From Malurus cyaneus samueli (Eukaryota > Chordata > Aves > Passeriformes > Maluridae), in assembly GCA_009741485.1 (NCBI GenBank), contig CM019218.1, forward strand, positions 33,976,387-34,040,386: a DNA stretch of 64,000 nucleotides, given 5' to 3'. The position numbers were made by a program, and so were the translations under genes. The first letter of the stretch is position 1. The number at the start of each line of letters is the position of its first letter. Of this stretch, positions 1 through 11,170 are shown in pieces. The notes below the pieces were generated by a model. The model was not told where the DNA came from, made no database searches, and saw only the letters and a list, made by a program, of their open reading frames with translations.

Positions 1-180
1 CGTAAAGAAATGGTATTTGTCTAGTAAGAGCAGCTTCTTATTTTCTGTTTTGTTTGGTCACGTGCTTGTGAGTCCTTTCAAAAAGAGAAAACACCAGGCT
101 TTATTACTCACCTAGGCTTCCTGAGGGCTGTCCCTGCTCTAGGAGGTGGAATTTACCATTTTTTCATTTTCCCCGGGCAG
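1..180 (+). other. Intron of PLA2G4E-like copy A (3' part)
   Basis: This non-coding stretch runs up to the acceptor 'ttccccgggcag' that precedes the first visible exon of copy A. A pyrimidine-rich tract lies just before the AG. I see no other feature in it. The upstream exons of copy A lie outside the window. Confidence 0.8.
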
Positions 181-2304
181 AGGAGGATCCCCCGCTGGCG
201 CAGGAGCCGCAGGAGCTGCAGACACGGCTGTTCACACCGCCCGGGCCCCTGGGCAGCGCCCTGCGCGCCGTCCTGGCTGACCGCGTGTGCATCGCCCAGG
301 AGCACAGCTTCCTCAGGGGCTTCCAAATGCACAACGACTACCTGGAGAACGCGCACTTCCGCAGGTGGAAAGGTAACAGGACACCTGGGGCCTGGCCAGG
401 GAACCGACAAACCCAACAAAATAAACCTCCCAGTTTGATATTAAACCTGTTCTCTGAGGCTGCAGGCCAGCTTGGGGCAGAATCTCTGTTTGATGAATCA
501 ATGATTGATCATGCTGCAGGCATGGAGCTACATGGTTTGCTGGTGGCACACACCTCCTGAGGCTGGGCTACCAGTCCTTCCTCTCTCCAGAGACACGCTT
601 GGTGAGGTGGAGCAGTAAACCCCCTACATGAATGTTGTTCCTGCAGGTCCAAAACTGCATGTGACTGGAGCTGAGAGGGCAGAAGAGAAGGGATATGCAA
701 AATTCCCTTCCCCAAGAACTGCAACCACTTAGGGCTCTGTGGACATAGTGAGGATAGAAAACAGGCTAACCAGTTTTGCACTATTGCACTAAAAGCAAGT
801 TCTTTTTCTTTCAGATACTGTGTTAGACACATTCCCCAACCAGCTGACACCATCAGATGAATTCCTGTCCCTGGTAGATACTGGATTTTTCATCAATACA
901 AGCGTCATGCCTCTTTTAAAACCAGAGAGAAAGGTGGATGTTATCCTGCATTTAAATTATAGTGCAGGATCTCAGATAAAGGTGAGAGTAATTGAAACCA
1001 TCTTTATATTTTTCAACATGTATATACCTGTATTGTTTTAACACTTAGGTGCTTTCTTTATTGGTCCTACTAGAGATCTTGACCACTAGCATTTTTGGCT
1101 TAATGCTACAGTGTGATAACATCATTTATAAGCTGTACATATTCTCATTTGTTTTTCTTGTACAATACAACTGAATTGTGCTAAAACTCAGAAAACGGCC
1201 CAGCAAACTTCTGTCCAATGACGCAGTGCTTTCTATTACATTACTTGTTGTTTGGTACAACAAGTTTAGAAAAAGTCTACTTTGTTACTGGACTCCAAGA
1301 AATCGTAAGCTTAAAATCCTGTTTTAAGTCTTTGTACTGCTCTGTTCCTTGATCCAGCCTTTGGACCAGACCTGCAAGTACTGCTCTGAGCAGGGAATCC
1401 TTTTTCCCAGGGTGGACTTGAGTGAAGAAGATGGGAAAAAGCTGAAGGAGTGTTACCTCTTTGATGGTGCTGAGACTCCAGGAGCACCAATACTACTATT
1501 TTTCCCACTAGTTAATGATACCTTCCAAAAATACAAAGCACCAGGCAAGTACTCAAACAGGTTAAAAAGGTTTACATCATGAACAGCCTATTAAAAGGAA
1601 CATATTTAATACTCCAACTCTTGAACTTCACTGTTGACTCTTTTCAATATGTCAAACCTTTCTGTTGCTTAAAGTCAATTATTTTTTCCACCATGTCAGA
1701 TTTGATGCCAGGTCTGTGATGTTTCAACCCCTAAGATAGTTGTCTTGCAGGTAATTAGTTTGCAGGGAACTTTATGTATCTATGAAGATGTACACCCAGA
1801 GATACATACTGTAGGTGCCTTCAGGTACAGCTAAAAACTACATTGCAGACCCTTGTAAGAATAATCACCCTTTTCTCTCCCCTCATCCTGTGAAGCTACT
1901 GGTATCCACAGAGACTAAGCTGTCAATTTGAATAAGAATTATTTGGGTTTTTTTAGAAATTAAAGCCAAACGTGTAATTTAGTCTGTGAACTCTCTCTGT
2001 GGAGAGACACTTCCTTTCCCTCCTCTGTTAAGAGTTTGTTGGTATATGACCATAGTGATTTCTGTTGGCAGTGATTTATAACCCCTTCCTCCTAGGTCAG
2101 AAGCGTTCTGAGTCAGAGATGGAGGATGGCAAAGTTGATCTCTATGGCTGCTGTTCCCCTTATTCAACATATTCCCTTCAATACACTGAGAAGGAGTTTG
2201 ACAATCTGGTTCAGCTGGGAGAATACAACATCCTGAATAATGAGGAGCTCATTCTACAGGCCTTGCACACAGCAGTGGCACGGAAAAGGCAGATAAAGAA
2301 ATAA
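181..2304 (+). CDS. PLA2G4E: Cytosolic phospholipase A2 epsilon-like, copy A (last four coding exons, 5' end outside window)
   Basis: Spliced CDS: 181-372, 815-981, 1358-1544, 2096-2304 (stop TAA 2302-2304), encoding the C-terminal 250 residues. Group IV phospholipases A2 hydrolyse the sn-2 acyl ester of phospholipids; the epsilon member mainly transfers the acyl chain to the amine of phosphatidylethanolamine, at endosomal and plasma membranes (family knowledge). Seen here: exon 815-981 carries 'LVDTGFF', whose Asp is the catalytic Asp of the Ser-Asp dyad; then 'KPERKVDVILHLNYSAGSQ', 'LKECYLF', '[16 protein letters not shown]', and a basic tail 'AVARKRQIKK'. The catalytic Ser exon lies upstream, outside the window. 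The last three exon sizes (167, 187, 209 nt) equal those of copy B, and all phases match, so the two are tandem paralogues. The third intron uses a GC donor. The epsilon-like identity is strong; which avian paralogue (EL1-EL6-type naming) cannot be settled here. Confidence 0.93.
815..981 (+). CDS. PLA2G4E: Copy A exon with catalytic Asp
   Basis: The acceptor is 'tttctttcag' and the donor 'aag|gtgaga'. The exon starts in phase 1 and ends in phase 0. It opens with 'DTVLDTFPNQLT', which closely resembles the epsilon-type enzyme, and includes the catalytic-Asp motif 'VDTGFF'. After it, copy A reads 'INTSVMPLL' where copy B reads 'ATSYPPLM', so the residues beside the catalytic Asp have diverged while the Asp is kept. 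Confidence 0.9.
1545..1550 (+). other. GC-type 5' splice site (CCAG|GCAAGT) of copy A's last intron
   Basis: The exon ends in 'gcaccag' at 1544 and the intron begins 'gcaagt'. GC is the only donor that keeps the frame: the nearby GT at 1549 would join to 2096 in the wrong frame and quickly reach a stop. Flanking bases fit the GC-AG consensus AG|GCAAGT. Copy B has an ordinary 'cctg|gtaagt' at the same place (42947). The acceptor is 'cctag' ending at 2095. Confidence 0.85.
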
Positions 2305-2550
2305 TGTCAGACAAGGGAAGGGCTTTTATGTCCCTTAACCTGCTGAGAGACTGAAGCTCTCTTACTGTTAGCCAGCAGGCTTCAAAGGATTCCTGCTCAA
2401 TCCCACTGAGTGGTAGTCTCAGATGAACAAAGAGACTGAAGAAAAACTTTTTCTCCAAAGAATTTCACTGCAGCAAATCACTGTATTTCGGTTGAATCAT
2501 TGTATGGTGCAGAGGGTGGGCAGCCACAAAGGAGAAGGTGCTAAGATGAT

Positions 2551-2556
2551 AATAAA
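2551..2556 (+). promoter_or_regulatory. Poly(A) signal AATAAA of copy A
   Basis: A canonical AATAAA lies about 250 bases after the copy A stop codon and would give a short 3' UTR. A weaker ATTAAA lies at about 2624. The cleavage site itself cannot be seen. Confidence 0.6.
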
Positions 2557-2769
2557 CATGGTGCTCATTGCCCTGAGAAAGAGCTTTAAGTGTTAAAGCC
2601 TGACATCTTCTGGGCAGACCACATTAAAAGCATATTTTATTAACAGGGCTTGTGTTTTGCATTTGCATTTTTAAGGTGGTGGGGAGACAAGCAGCTGCCT
2701 TTGGGACAGGTGTGTGACTGGGATCATGCCACGCTGTATCCTTAGAGAAAGGCACTTTCTCTATGGAGA

Positions 2770-3455
2770 AAAGTACTGTGAAAAGGGACCTGGGGGTCCT
2801 GGTCTGTGGCAAGCTGAACATGAGCCCTGGCCATGTCAGGGCCCTGGCCACGTGTGTCCTGGGGGGCATCAGGCACCTCATCGCCAGCCGGGCAAGAGAG
2901 GGGATTGTCCCACTCTGTTTTGCACTGAGGCCTCACCTCCAATCCTCTGTGTGGTTTTGGATGCCACAATGTGGCAGGAGAGGCATTAAGCTCTGACAGC
3001 ATGTCCAAACAAGGGCAATGAAGATGATGAAGAGCCTTGAGGAGAAGCCACATGAGGAGTGTCTGAGGTTACTTGGTCTGTTCAGCCTGGAGCAGACTGA
3101 GGGGAGACCTCACTGCAGTCTGCAACTTCCTTGTGAGAGGAAAAGGAAGGGCAGGCACTGATCTCTTCTCTGTAGTGCCAGGACCAAGGGAATGGAATGA
3201 AGCTGTGTCACGGGAGGTTTAGATTGGATATTAGGAAAAGGTTCTTTCCCCAGATGGTGGCAGGGCATTGGAAGAGGCTTCCCAGGAAAATGTTCACAAC
3301 ACAAAGCAAAGGCTGACAGAATTCAAGAAGTGTCTGAGCAATGCTCTCAGGCACATGGCGTGATTCTTGGAGTTGCCCTGTGCTGGGCCAGGAGTTGGAC
3401 TTTGATACCCTTGATACCCTTCCAACTCAGGATATTCCATGATTCTATGCCATTC
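2770..3455 (+). mobile_element. CR1 LINE fragment, 3' part
   Basis: The element reads in CR1 sense. It holds decayed end-of-reverse-transcriptase coding text ('DLGVLVCGKLNMSPG', 'RPHLQSSVWFW'), then the 3' region ('ggtttagattggatattagg', 'ttcccaggaaaatg', 'ccaggagttggactttgat'), and the typical end 'ccatgattctatg' near 3440-3455. The 5' end is truncated, as is usual for CR1. There are many stops and frame breaks, so it is dead. Boundaries are accurate to perhaps 20-30 bases. Confidence 0.85.
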
Positions 3456-4634
3456 TGTAAGCCCAGAGCGCCTCCAAGGGAGTCTTAAAACAGAGGCAAA
3501 GGAGACATGGGCTGTGTCTTTTGTAAGAAAGCAAAAGAGTGTTGATGAAGTTCTTCCCTGCTTGAGTGCCAAGTTCCTCTGTGTACTTCCCACTACTTCT
3601 TGGCTCTCCGTGCCTCTTCCCACTCCTGGTGTGAGCAGTAGTAGCATAGTCACTAGAAATATAGGCTGAAAAGAACAACTCTCTGTTGACTTGAAACTCC
3701 CTTAAAACAAGAGCAAGGATGTTCAGGTCCTTGAATTCATCAGCTCTGCTTGTCCTTGCTTTTGGATGGGTCCTGTGTGAACTCAGCACCTGCAGAATTA
3801 GGAGCACCCACATGGGGGAGAAAGGGCTTTGCATGGTCTCCGTGTAAGAAAGAAGATTTTTTGTTTTGCAATAGGGCATCCTCCTCCTGGAGAACATTCT
3901 GCTTCAGGAATGCTATTTTTCCCTCTTGAGATAGCAGAAATTTAACTATAGTGTGGCTGTGAGCCTGATTTGATCTGAGAAGACCACAATGGTGCAGACT
4001 AGTTACGGTCCCTGGAAGTTCTGGAAAGTTTGAGGACGTCATTCTGGATGACAAGCTGCCACAGGACAATCTGTGCCACCTGAGCTGTAATTTCTCTTGG
4101 ACTGTCTCTTCATCAAACCCAGCACTGACCTGGGCATGTGTAGCAAAATTTCCCTATGTGGACCAAACCTGCTGTGATGAGATGTTGTGTAATACACACT
4201 GTTTCCTGGAGGGAGGACACAGAAGAGCAGTTTATTTGCCCCTGTAGCAAAGATCCTCCAGCCTCTTTGATGCCTCACACTACCTGCTTTGTTCCTTAGG
4301 ATTAAAATGCTTTACTTGTTTGTTAAAAAAGCCACCACCAACAGCAGTGGAGAAATAGTCTCATGAGATTAAAAGTCATGTAGACTTGGATCACGCAGTC
4401 ATAGCAAGTATGCAATACTATTATCTCCAAACATGTGAATAAGCTTATTTGGATTAAGTTCACTGCAGGTAATCCATGGTCTAGTTTGAATTAAAAACAT
4501 AAAACACAGTTACACTTCACGGACCAAATCAGTTACTTTATGCTTCTCCCAGAGCATTCACTTCTCAGTTATTAACAGGTGGTGGTAGAAATTCCATAAT
4601 TCTTTGTAAATTTCTTGATTTGTTGAGTTTTGGT

Positions 4635-4673
4635 TTGGTTGGTTGGTTGGTTGGTTGGTTGGTTGGTTGGTTG
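4635..4673. repeat. (TTGG)n microsatellite
   Basis: About ten perfect TTGG units lie in the intergenic spacer, followed by a T/G-rich low-complexity stretch to about 4720. The frame it opens (glycine/leucine/valine/tryptophan-rich) is an artefact of the repeat. Confidence 0.95.
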
Positions 4674-4886
4674 ATTTTTTGTGGGTTTTGGATTTTGTGG
4701 GTTTGGGGTTTTTTGTTCTAGTGCTTTTAGAAGGTCAGGTTGAAAGGTTAAACTTAGGTTGTGTTGAGTTTCTCAGTGTATGTAGCAGTAGATTATCTAC
4801 ATTTTGTAGCCTACTAAAACCACCTGTGGTAGCATTTAAAATTCTTTGGAATGCAGAAGATATAGAATGGAACAATAAATGCTGTG

Positions 4887-5035
4887 TTTGATGCATCCCA
4901 GGATTCCAGCGCACACTGCTGGCCCATACTGAGCCTGTTGCTGACCAGAACCCCCAGTTCCCTGTTCTGTGGGGCTGCTCTCCAGCCATTCCTGTCCCAG
5001 TTTATATTTGTCTCTGGAGTGTCTTGCCTCTCTCT
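4887..5035 (-). mobile_element. CR1 LINE fragment (internal part)
   Basis: Read on the + strand, 'gcatcccaggattcc', 'cacactgctggcccatac', 'accagaacccccagttccct' and 'ggggctgctctccagcc' follow one another. They match the complement of the CR1 reverse-transcriptase 3' region, where the usual text reads along the lines of 'cccaggtcc..gctctccagcc'. It is a short internal piece without the 3' tail. The right boundary is uncertain. Confidence 0.65.
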
Positions 5036-8000
5036 GTATTTTGTTTACATGGCAAAGTGTTGGTAGCAGGGTGGGCTGCCAGCCACATTTCAAGGCTGAT
5101 GTGCAGGATTTTATCTCTGCTTTCCAAACAAGTAGATACAGATATCCTCAATGTGCTTGGCTGAGTGGTGTCACTCTGAAGCTTTAAATAGCATCATCAG
5201 TGTGGCAGAGGGAGCAGAACACGGCGTTTCTGCAGTGACAGCCCAGTCAAGGACAATAGTGCTCTGTGCAGCTCTCAATTTCAGAATGCAGAGAAGTGTC
5301 AATGTCTGAGAGGGGGTGCCTGTGGAATGCCTGCCTGTTCCTGAAAAGAAGCTCTCTGGATATAGTCATGCTTTTATTTCTGAAAACTTGTAGCTTTAAC
5401 AGTACGTTTTGTCCGGGGCAGATTCTTTGAAGTTACTTTTTGTGGATTGCAAACAGGTTCTGTCTCTCAGCAATTCTTCACTTTCTACTTATCATTCCAG
5501 AATTAAAGTCTGAGAATTGGTGTTGTAGTCAGACTGGACTGATTTTCTCATGACCACTTTCTTTGCACAGTAAGTGTGCACATGTCACACGTCGAGGGAT
5601 GGTTCTTTCAGCTACAAGCAGGGGAGATGTAATTTCCTTACTCAATATCACTAACGCATCCAGGTCCAGCCATTCAAAAGTCAGTGGGGAGCTGGGGATC
5701 TCCCATGTGGCTCTATGCTTGTCTTTTCCTCTAGGATGCCCACCAAATGGATAGGCTTTATGAATCCACTCTGACCATTTAAAAAATTGCCTAATCTTAG
5801 ATATTTTTTCATCAGACCTATTTCAAGATTCAACAATTTTGAAGGAGGCTTTTTACACCTTTCACATGGGAAACCTGAAGAGGAAGTTCAGCAAGGAATG
5901 CAGTCAATAAAGCTGGAAGGTCCTAGGAGAGGTGAAGAAGAACAGTAAAGCTGTTGGATGTTAAAGCTAAACCTGGAGGGATATCTGCCTTGACTGTATC
6001 CTTTGCCTTTGCAATCCTTGTTTGCAAGTACATAAGCCTTTAGCAGAGCACTGAGGGACAGTTTTCTGGGCTTTCCCAATCTTGTCTGTTAAACGGTCCT
6101 ACCACCTTGCCCTTCTTTAATAAGTGCATTTTACAACACTGTATGGAGCAATTGACTTGTTCAATTATAAGTTTGTGGAAAAACAAAGTTTCTTTGTACC
6201 AGTTCATCTTATTTCTTTCCATGGCTTATAGAAGTACCATCAGATCATCATTAGACTTGTTAGACGTCAGACTGTTACCTGCCATGCAGTTACTTAAATG
6301 TTAATCTTGATCATCTATGATTAAAGTCTGTCTTGAAGAAAAATAATCCCTCTTCTTCTATATCTCTCAGGAATGGCGAAGTCACCACATTGCATGGAGC
6401 TGTGCTGTGGTGGGTGATCATCTCCCATCAGTCAGTTGTGCCTTGTTTCCAAACTCGTTTGTTTTGGCCAGAGCCCAGACATCAGCACATTACATCTTTT
6501 CCTAGTAACTTAAAACCATTTCATAACCACTGCTTCTTTATTAGGATCAATTTTATAAAATATGCCTGGTATATATTATAGTTTTCTTTTTGTCAAGCCA
6601 GAGGATTCAACCCATCAAATTCTGATTATAAACCCCCCTTTATTTGCTGTGTCCAGCTGTATCTCTGCTCTTGAATTCCCTCCAATTCTTCATTGTCCCT
6701 TTATCAAATGCAGACTCCAGTACCCTTCCCACTACTTCTATTCACTGAGATTAACACTGCTTTGTTATTCTTATATTCTTATATATAAATGAGTTCCCAG
6801 TTTCTAAAGACAGAATCTAATTGTTCTCATTTGTCTTTAGAGACTTCTGACAAGTTGTTTGTCTTCCATTAGCTGGTGAGTTAGTTTTTTTCCACAGTCT
6901 TTCCTTTCATATAGGGGAGTAAATTGTAACATTTATTTGTTACTCCTTTAATCATAACTTCCCACTTTGGTGCATTTGATATTACCATGGTAAATCAGGC
7001 CCCTCTATCAAGCAGGTCAGATCATTCTTTATGATTGCCCTCTCCTTAATATTCCATCAATCTTTTTTTCTGCAAATCTGCCCAGTCAGGGTCCCTTGTT
7101 TATTTCCACAGCACTCATGAAAACATTCAATAGAGTTTGAGACTGGTAAACTCTTAAAAATTCCTCGAAAGAAAACTCTTCAGTGACATTTATCACTGAG
7201 GACTATTTCTGAAATCAATTAGAAAAAAAAATCTTTACCTTAGTAATATATACTTTCTTTTCAGTCTTTCATTAAAAAATCTTGCTATCTTTGCACAATA
7301 GAATAACAAAAATGTGATAATGCAGGATAGAACAAAATCTGTTTCTTCATATCGAAAAACACTATTTCCTACTGACTTCTGATTTCCAGAGACATCTCAG
7401 AGCTTACCAAAAATGCTCATCATTTTATAGGGAACCTCTGGCTAATGTTAATCCCAGAAAGATCTCTTTCCCCTGCAGTTACCTTGCATCACTATCTTGC
7501 TATCCCATGCACCGTTCTGGGAGAACATCCTGTAATTGTTTTGACATCCTTTGTAACCTTATTGCACTCTGGTCATTTAAAGACAGCTTCAGTAACCTGG
7601 TTTGCAACACCGATGCATCCACAGGACAGCACACATCTTGGTTTCACAGTGGCATCACCTCTGCAATATACCAGAGATAAGGAAATTAAAGAAGAATTTC
7701 TGTGCATAGTCCAAACATAAGTAAGACTTTTGTAGGGTTTAATAAAAGAAAAAAAAGAAAAAAAGAAAGGCAATTCCAGTCACATGCAAGTGAGGTAGAT
7801 CCCTTCTTCTGTCTTCATGCAAAGTGTTTCAGACATGATTTTTTACTCCAAATCTCCCTTGGTGTTTTTACACACATACATGCACAGACACACATACATA
7901 TATATGTAATTTGGTTGGGTGGAACCATCTGCTGTCCAGAGAGTAAATTGTTCTAGTTAATGACTGTCCTAACGCCAACTAATTACACATCAACAATCTT

Positions 8001-11000
8001 TTTTTTGACAAACACTCCCTTGTGTGGTGGAGTGCATTTTTCAGTGTATAATTGCTCTGTATGCTGAAAGTTATACATAATATAAACATGCACTCATTAA
8101 CAAATGCCATTCAAAATGTATGAAACATAAATGTATAGAATGTATGCAATCTGTAACTCTTAATTTAAAACATGTATTTCTATTAACTACTTCAGGGATG
8201 ATGGAGCATTTGATGCACATAACTACCATTCCATATTTTGAGGAATAGCAAGAGAACCAAGAGTGATATATAGGCGTAATAGTAATATATGACAATTGAT
8301 CTTTAATTAGTCAAATGGCAATTGCAGCCAAGGTAAACAAATTATTGGCACATTACTACATTCCTCTTGCTACTCTTCAAAACTGGCACAATATTCACTT
8401 TCTGTCAACTTTTTGTGGTTCTGCAGTATACTAAGATTTAAATAGCTGAACCACAGATAGTCAAAAATCCCAGAATATGTTTTAGGAACTAATTGGTAAG
8501 AATGATGTCTGTACTGTCTTTTTATATGTTGTATGACTATGTGTTCATTATTCATTGAAGAAACAGGTAAAGTGACTTCTTTTTGGACACAGAATACAAG
8601 TGTTTATTATCATTCCTGCTTTAGCTGCGTAATTAGTAATTAGTAATTATTTTGCTTTCCATATAAAATAATAAGCCCAAACCTTTGATAACATTTTCCT
8701 TTCTCCTCGTATAAATTTCCTTATCATTTGCACATATGAGCTTATCATTGTTTTGGACTTGTGGAAATGCAGCGAATAATTCGTTTTCCTTTCATGTCAT
8801 ATCTGTGCAATGTGATCTAACTGAGTAGGCTTGGTTGTTACATCACAGAGGTTCAAAATATCAAAACCATGTGAGAGTTGTATGCAAGAGCTGTTTAGAC
8901 AGGTTTCCACATGCTTTAGTAACGCGTGGCTCCCTCACATTTATTATAATGGATATTCAGCAATGTTTGCCACTGCAAATTTGTCCTTCTTTAATCTGTG
9001 TTTTCTTGACCTGACCTAAGAGTCATGCTCAACTTTGATGTCTGTGAGTTTTAGCACAGTGTAATGTTGCAATGAGGTGATTTAATTTAGCATGTAATAG
9101 GATGTACTTACATACTTGCCTATCTCGATCTCCTGGAGAATGTTTCTTTCCTTACGCATTTCTGAAACACTTCCTTAAGATGTTTTGCAATGGTTTCTTT
9201 AAAGTCTCTCCATACAGAGCTGTTGACATGGTTTAATCTTTGTGATCACCCTTTTTGTGAGTAAGTGGCCACACTAGATTCCTGCACAGGTTTGTATTTT
9301 ATTCAGCCAGAGCATGTGGAAAGACTCTTTTTGCTTACCAGTCCCAAATTCTCCCACACCTGGCCCCACAGATGGCTGTGAAGCCTTTTGGATTGTTTTG
9401 TCAGTACCCGTGTGGAGTCATGTATCACTGGGACCCCGTCCCGTGGGCAGCTGGCACAAGGCATGGGCCATAGCTCAGATGGCACAAAGGGCAGCTTTGA
9501 CTCCCAGCAGAGCCTGGGTTTGTTAAGCACTGCTTTCATGACCTGCCAGGTGGCCTGGAAAGGCTATCACTCCATCTTGCAGTGACAACAGGCTGTATAT
9601 GGGACAGGTTGGCTGCCATGCGCATCAGTTCCGATTGCGCAACGAAGGAACTCGGCTTCAGCACGAGGGAGATACTGGATGTGAGAGCTTCTGCAACAGC
9701 CAGGCCTTTCTCATACAGGGAAGAGGCACAAGGAATTTCGGCACTGCAAGATGAGCTGGAGTGAGTACATCATCTAACCCTGTGCTTCCTTTTCCTCTTC
9801 AGCCTGCGAGTGGGATGGTAAATGCCCACAGTGGCTGGCAGCCTTTCCTCATCCAGCTATGCCTTACCTAAGGATCGTCCTCTTCCCATCGTTTGTGTTT
9901 GCTCACCAGGGCTCTCATAGTGGAGACATCTGCATCAGATGTGAACTCTGGTCTCATAGTGCACTGTCTTATAATCTTTTGTAACATAGAAAATGACAGA
10001 GTGTCACGACACAGAGGAATTAGGAATTTCCTCATACCAAATCCGGAGGCATTGCCATGCTGAGAAAAGCATTCTCCTGACCCTGGCTGAAACACTCGGG
10101 CTGTACATCTCCTGGCTGAAAAGGCAATGCACTCAGAAAGGTGTCATGGCCACCTTTACCCTGAGGAAGTAAAAACGATCCTGCTTAACAATGGAGAAAG
10201 CTTTGGGGAACTGCCAGAATCAGGGCTGAATCTGTCACCTGCATTGGGATCCCCTTGCCCTTGCCTGGGATCTCTCAAATAACAGTTCTCATGGGAAATG
10301 CTGTTTTTCTCTCTATAGTCAGGAGATGCACTCTGGTGACCAACAGATTTCTGCATGAACTAGGGTTTTTTATGCATGTACTTTATCCCTTGGAGCTAAC
10401 TGCAGTGAACACTGGGAATTTAAAGTTGATGATAGCGTATGATGACACATATTAGACAAGGATAGTAAACTCAAAGGCATACCTGTCCAGCACTTGCTGA
10501 TTTTATTAAGATACCAAGATGCCATTTACTTACTACTGAAAAGGTTTAGAAGCCAATTATTTCCCAATTATTTAGCAGTCCCAAAGTCTTTTAGCATTTG
10601 ATGGGATACTGTGGTGATGCTGGTAAGGACTAGAATACACAAGGCAGGGTGTGCCTTACAAAGAAAGGCTAATTTAAGAAGTTGATATGTAAGCTCCAAA
10701 ATAAAGAGATATTGCATTTATGCATATGTACAGGTCTTCTACAGGTCAGATCAGAAGAGAGATTTTGTACTATGAAAGGAAAACAGACCAAGTAACCCTG
10801 CACATATGAGGTAGTGTCAGTGTTTGTCCATGACATTTAATACTTCTTCGAGAGTTTCTGAAATATTTTCTGAGTTCACATTTACTCTGAGTTTGAATAA
10901 AGTTAACATACATGTAACAGCAAATATCTATACTCCCCGTTTTTCATGGGGAGGAGTATAGAGACCTTTTAAAAGTGATACAATATTCCTACCTGACAGA

Positions 11001-11071
11001 AACACTTATTTTTCTGCTGATTTTACCTTATGGTCCAAATTTTTTCAAGCCATTTAACTTTTTTTGTCCTA

Positions 11072-11170
11072 GTGCCTTCGTGGTTTAGTGGTAGACTGAG
11101 AAGTGTTAGATTAACAGTTGGTTTCAATGGTCTTAGAGGTCTTTTCCAATCTAAAAGATTCCATTAGTCT
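11072..11170 (+). mobile_element. CR1 LINE 3'-tail fragment
   Basis: About 100 bases with the CR1 3'-end text 'ggtttagtggtagac', 'aatggtcttagaggtctttt' and 'ccaatctaaaagattccatt'. This is a strongly 5'-truncated copy. It can look like a tRNA-type sequence at first ('ggtttagtgg' resembles a B box), but the CR1 tail explains it. Confidence 0.8.

Noticed and set aside
11072..11170. Possible tRNA because of a 'ggtttagtgg' B-box-like string
   Set aside because: No acceptor stem or anticodon arm can be formed, and the whole stretch matches a CR1 3' tail.
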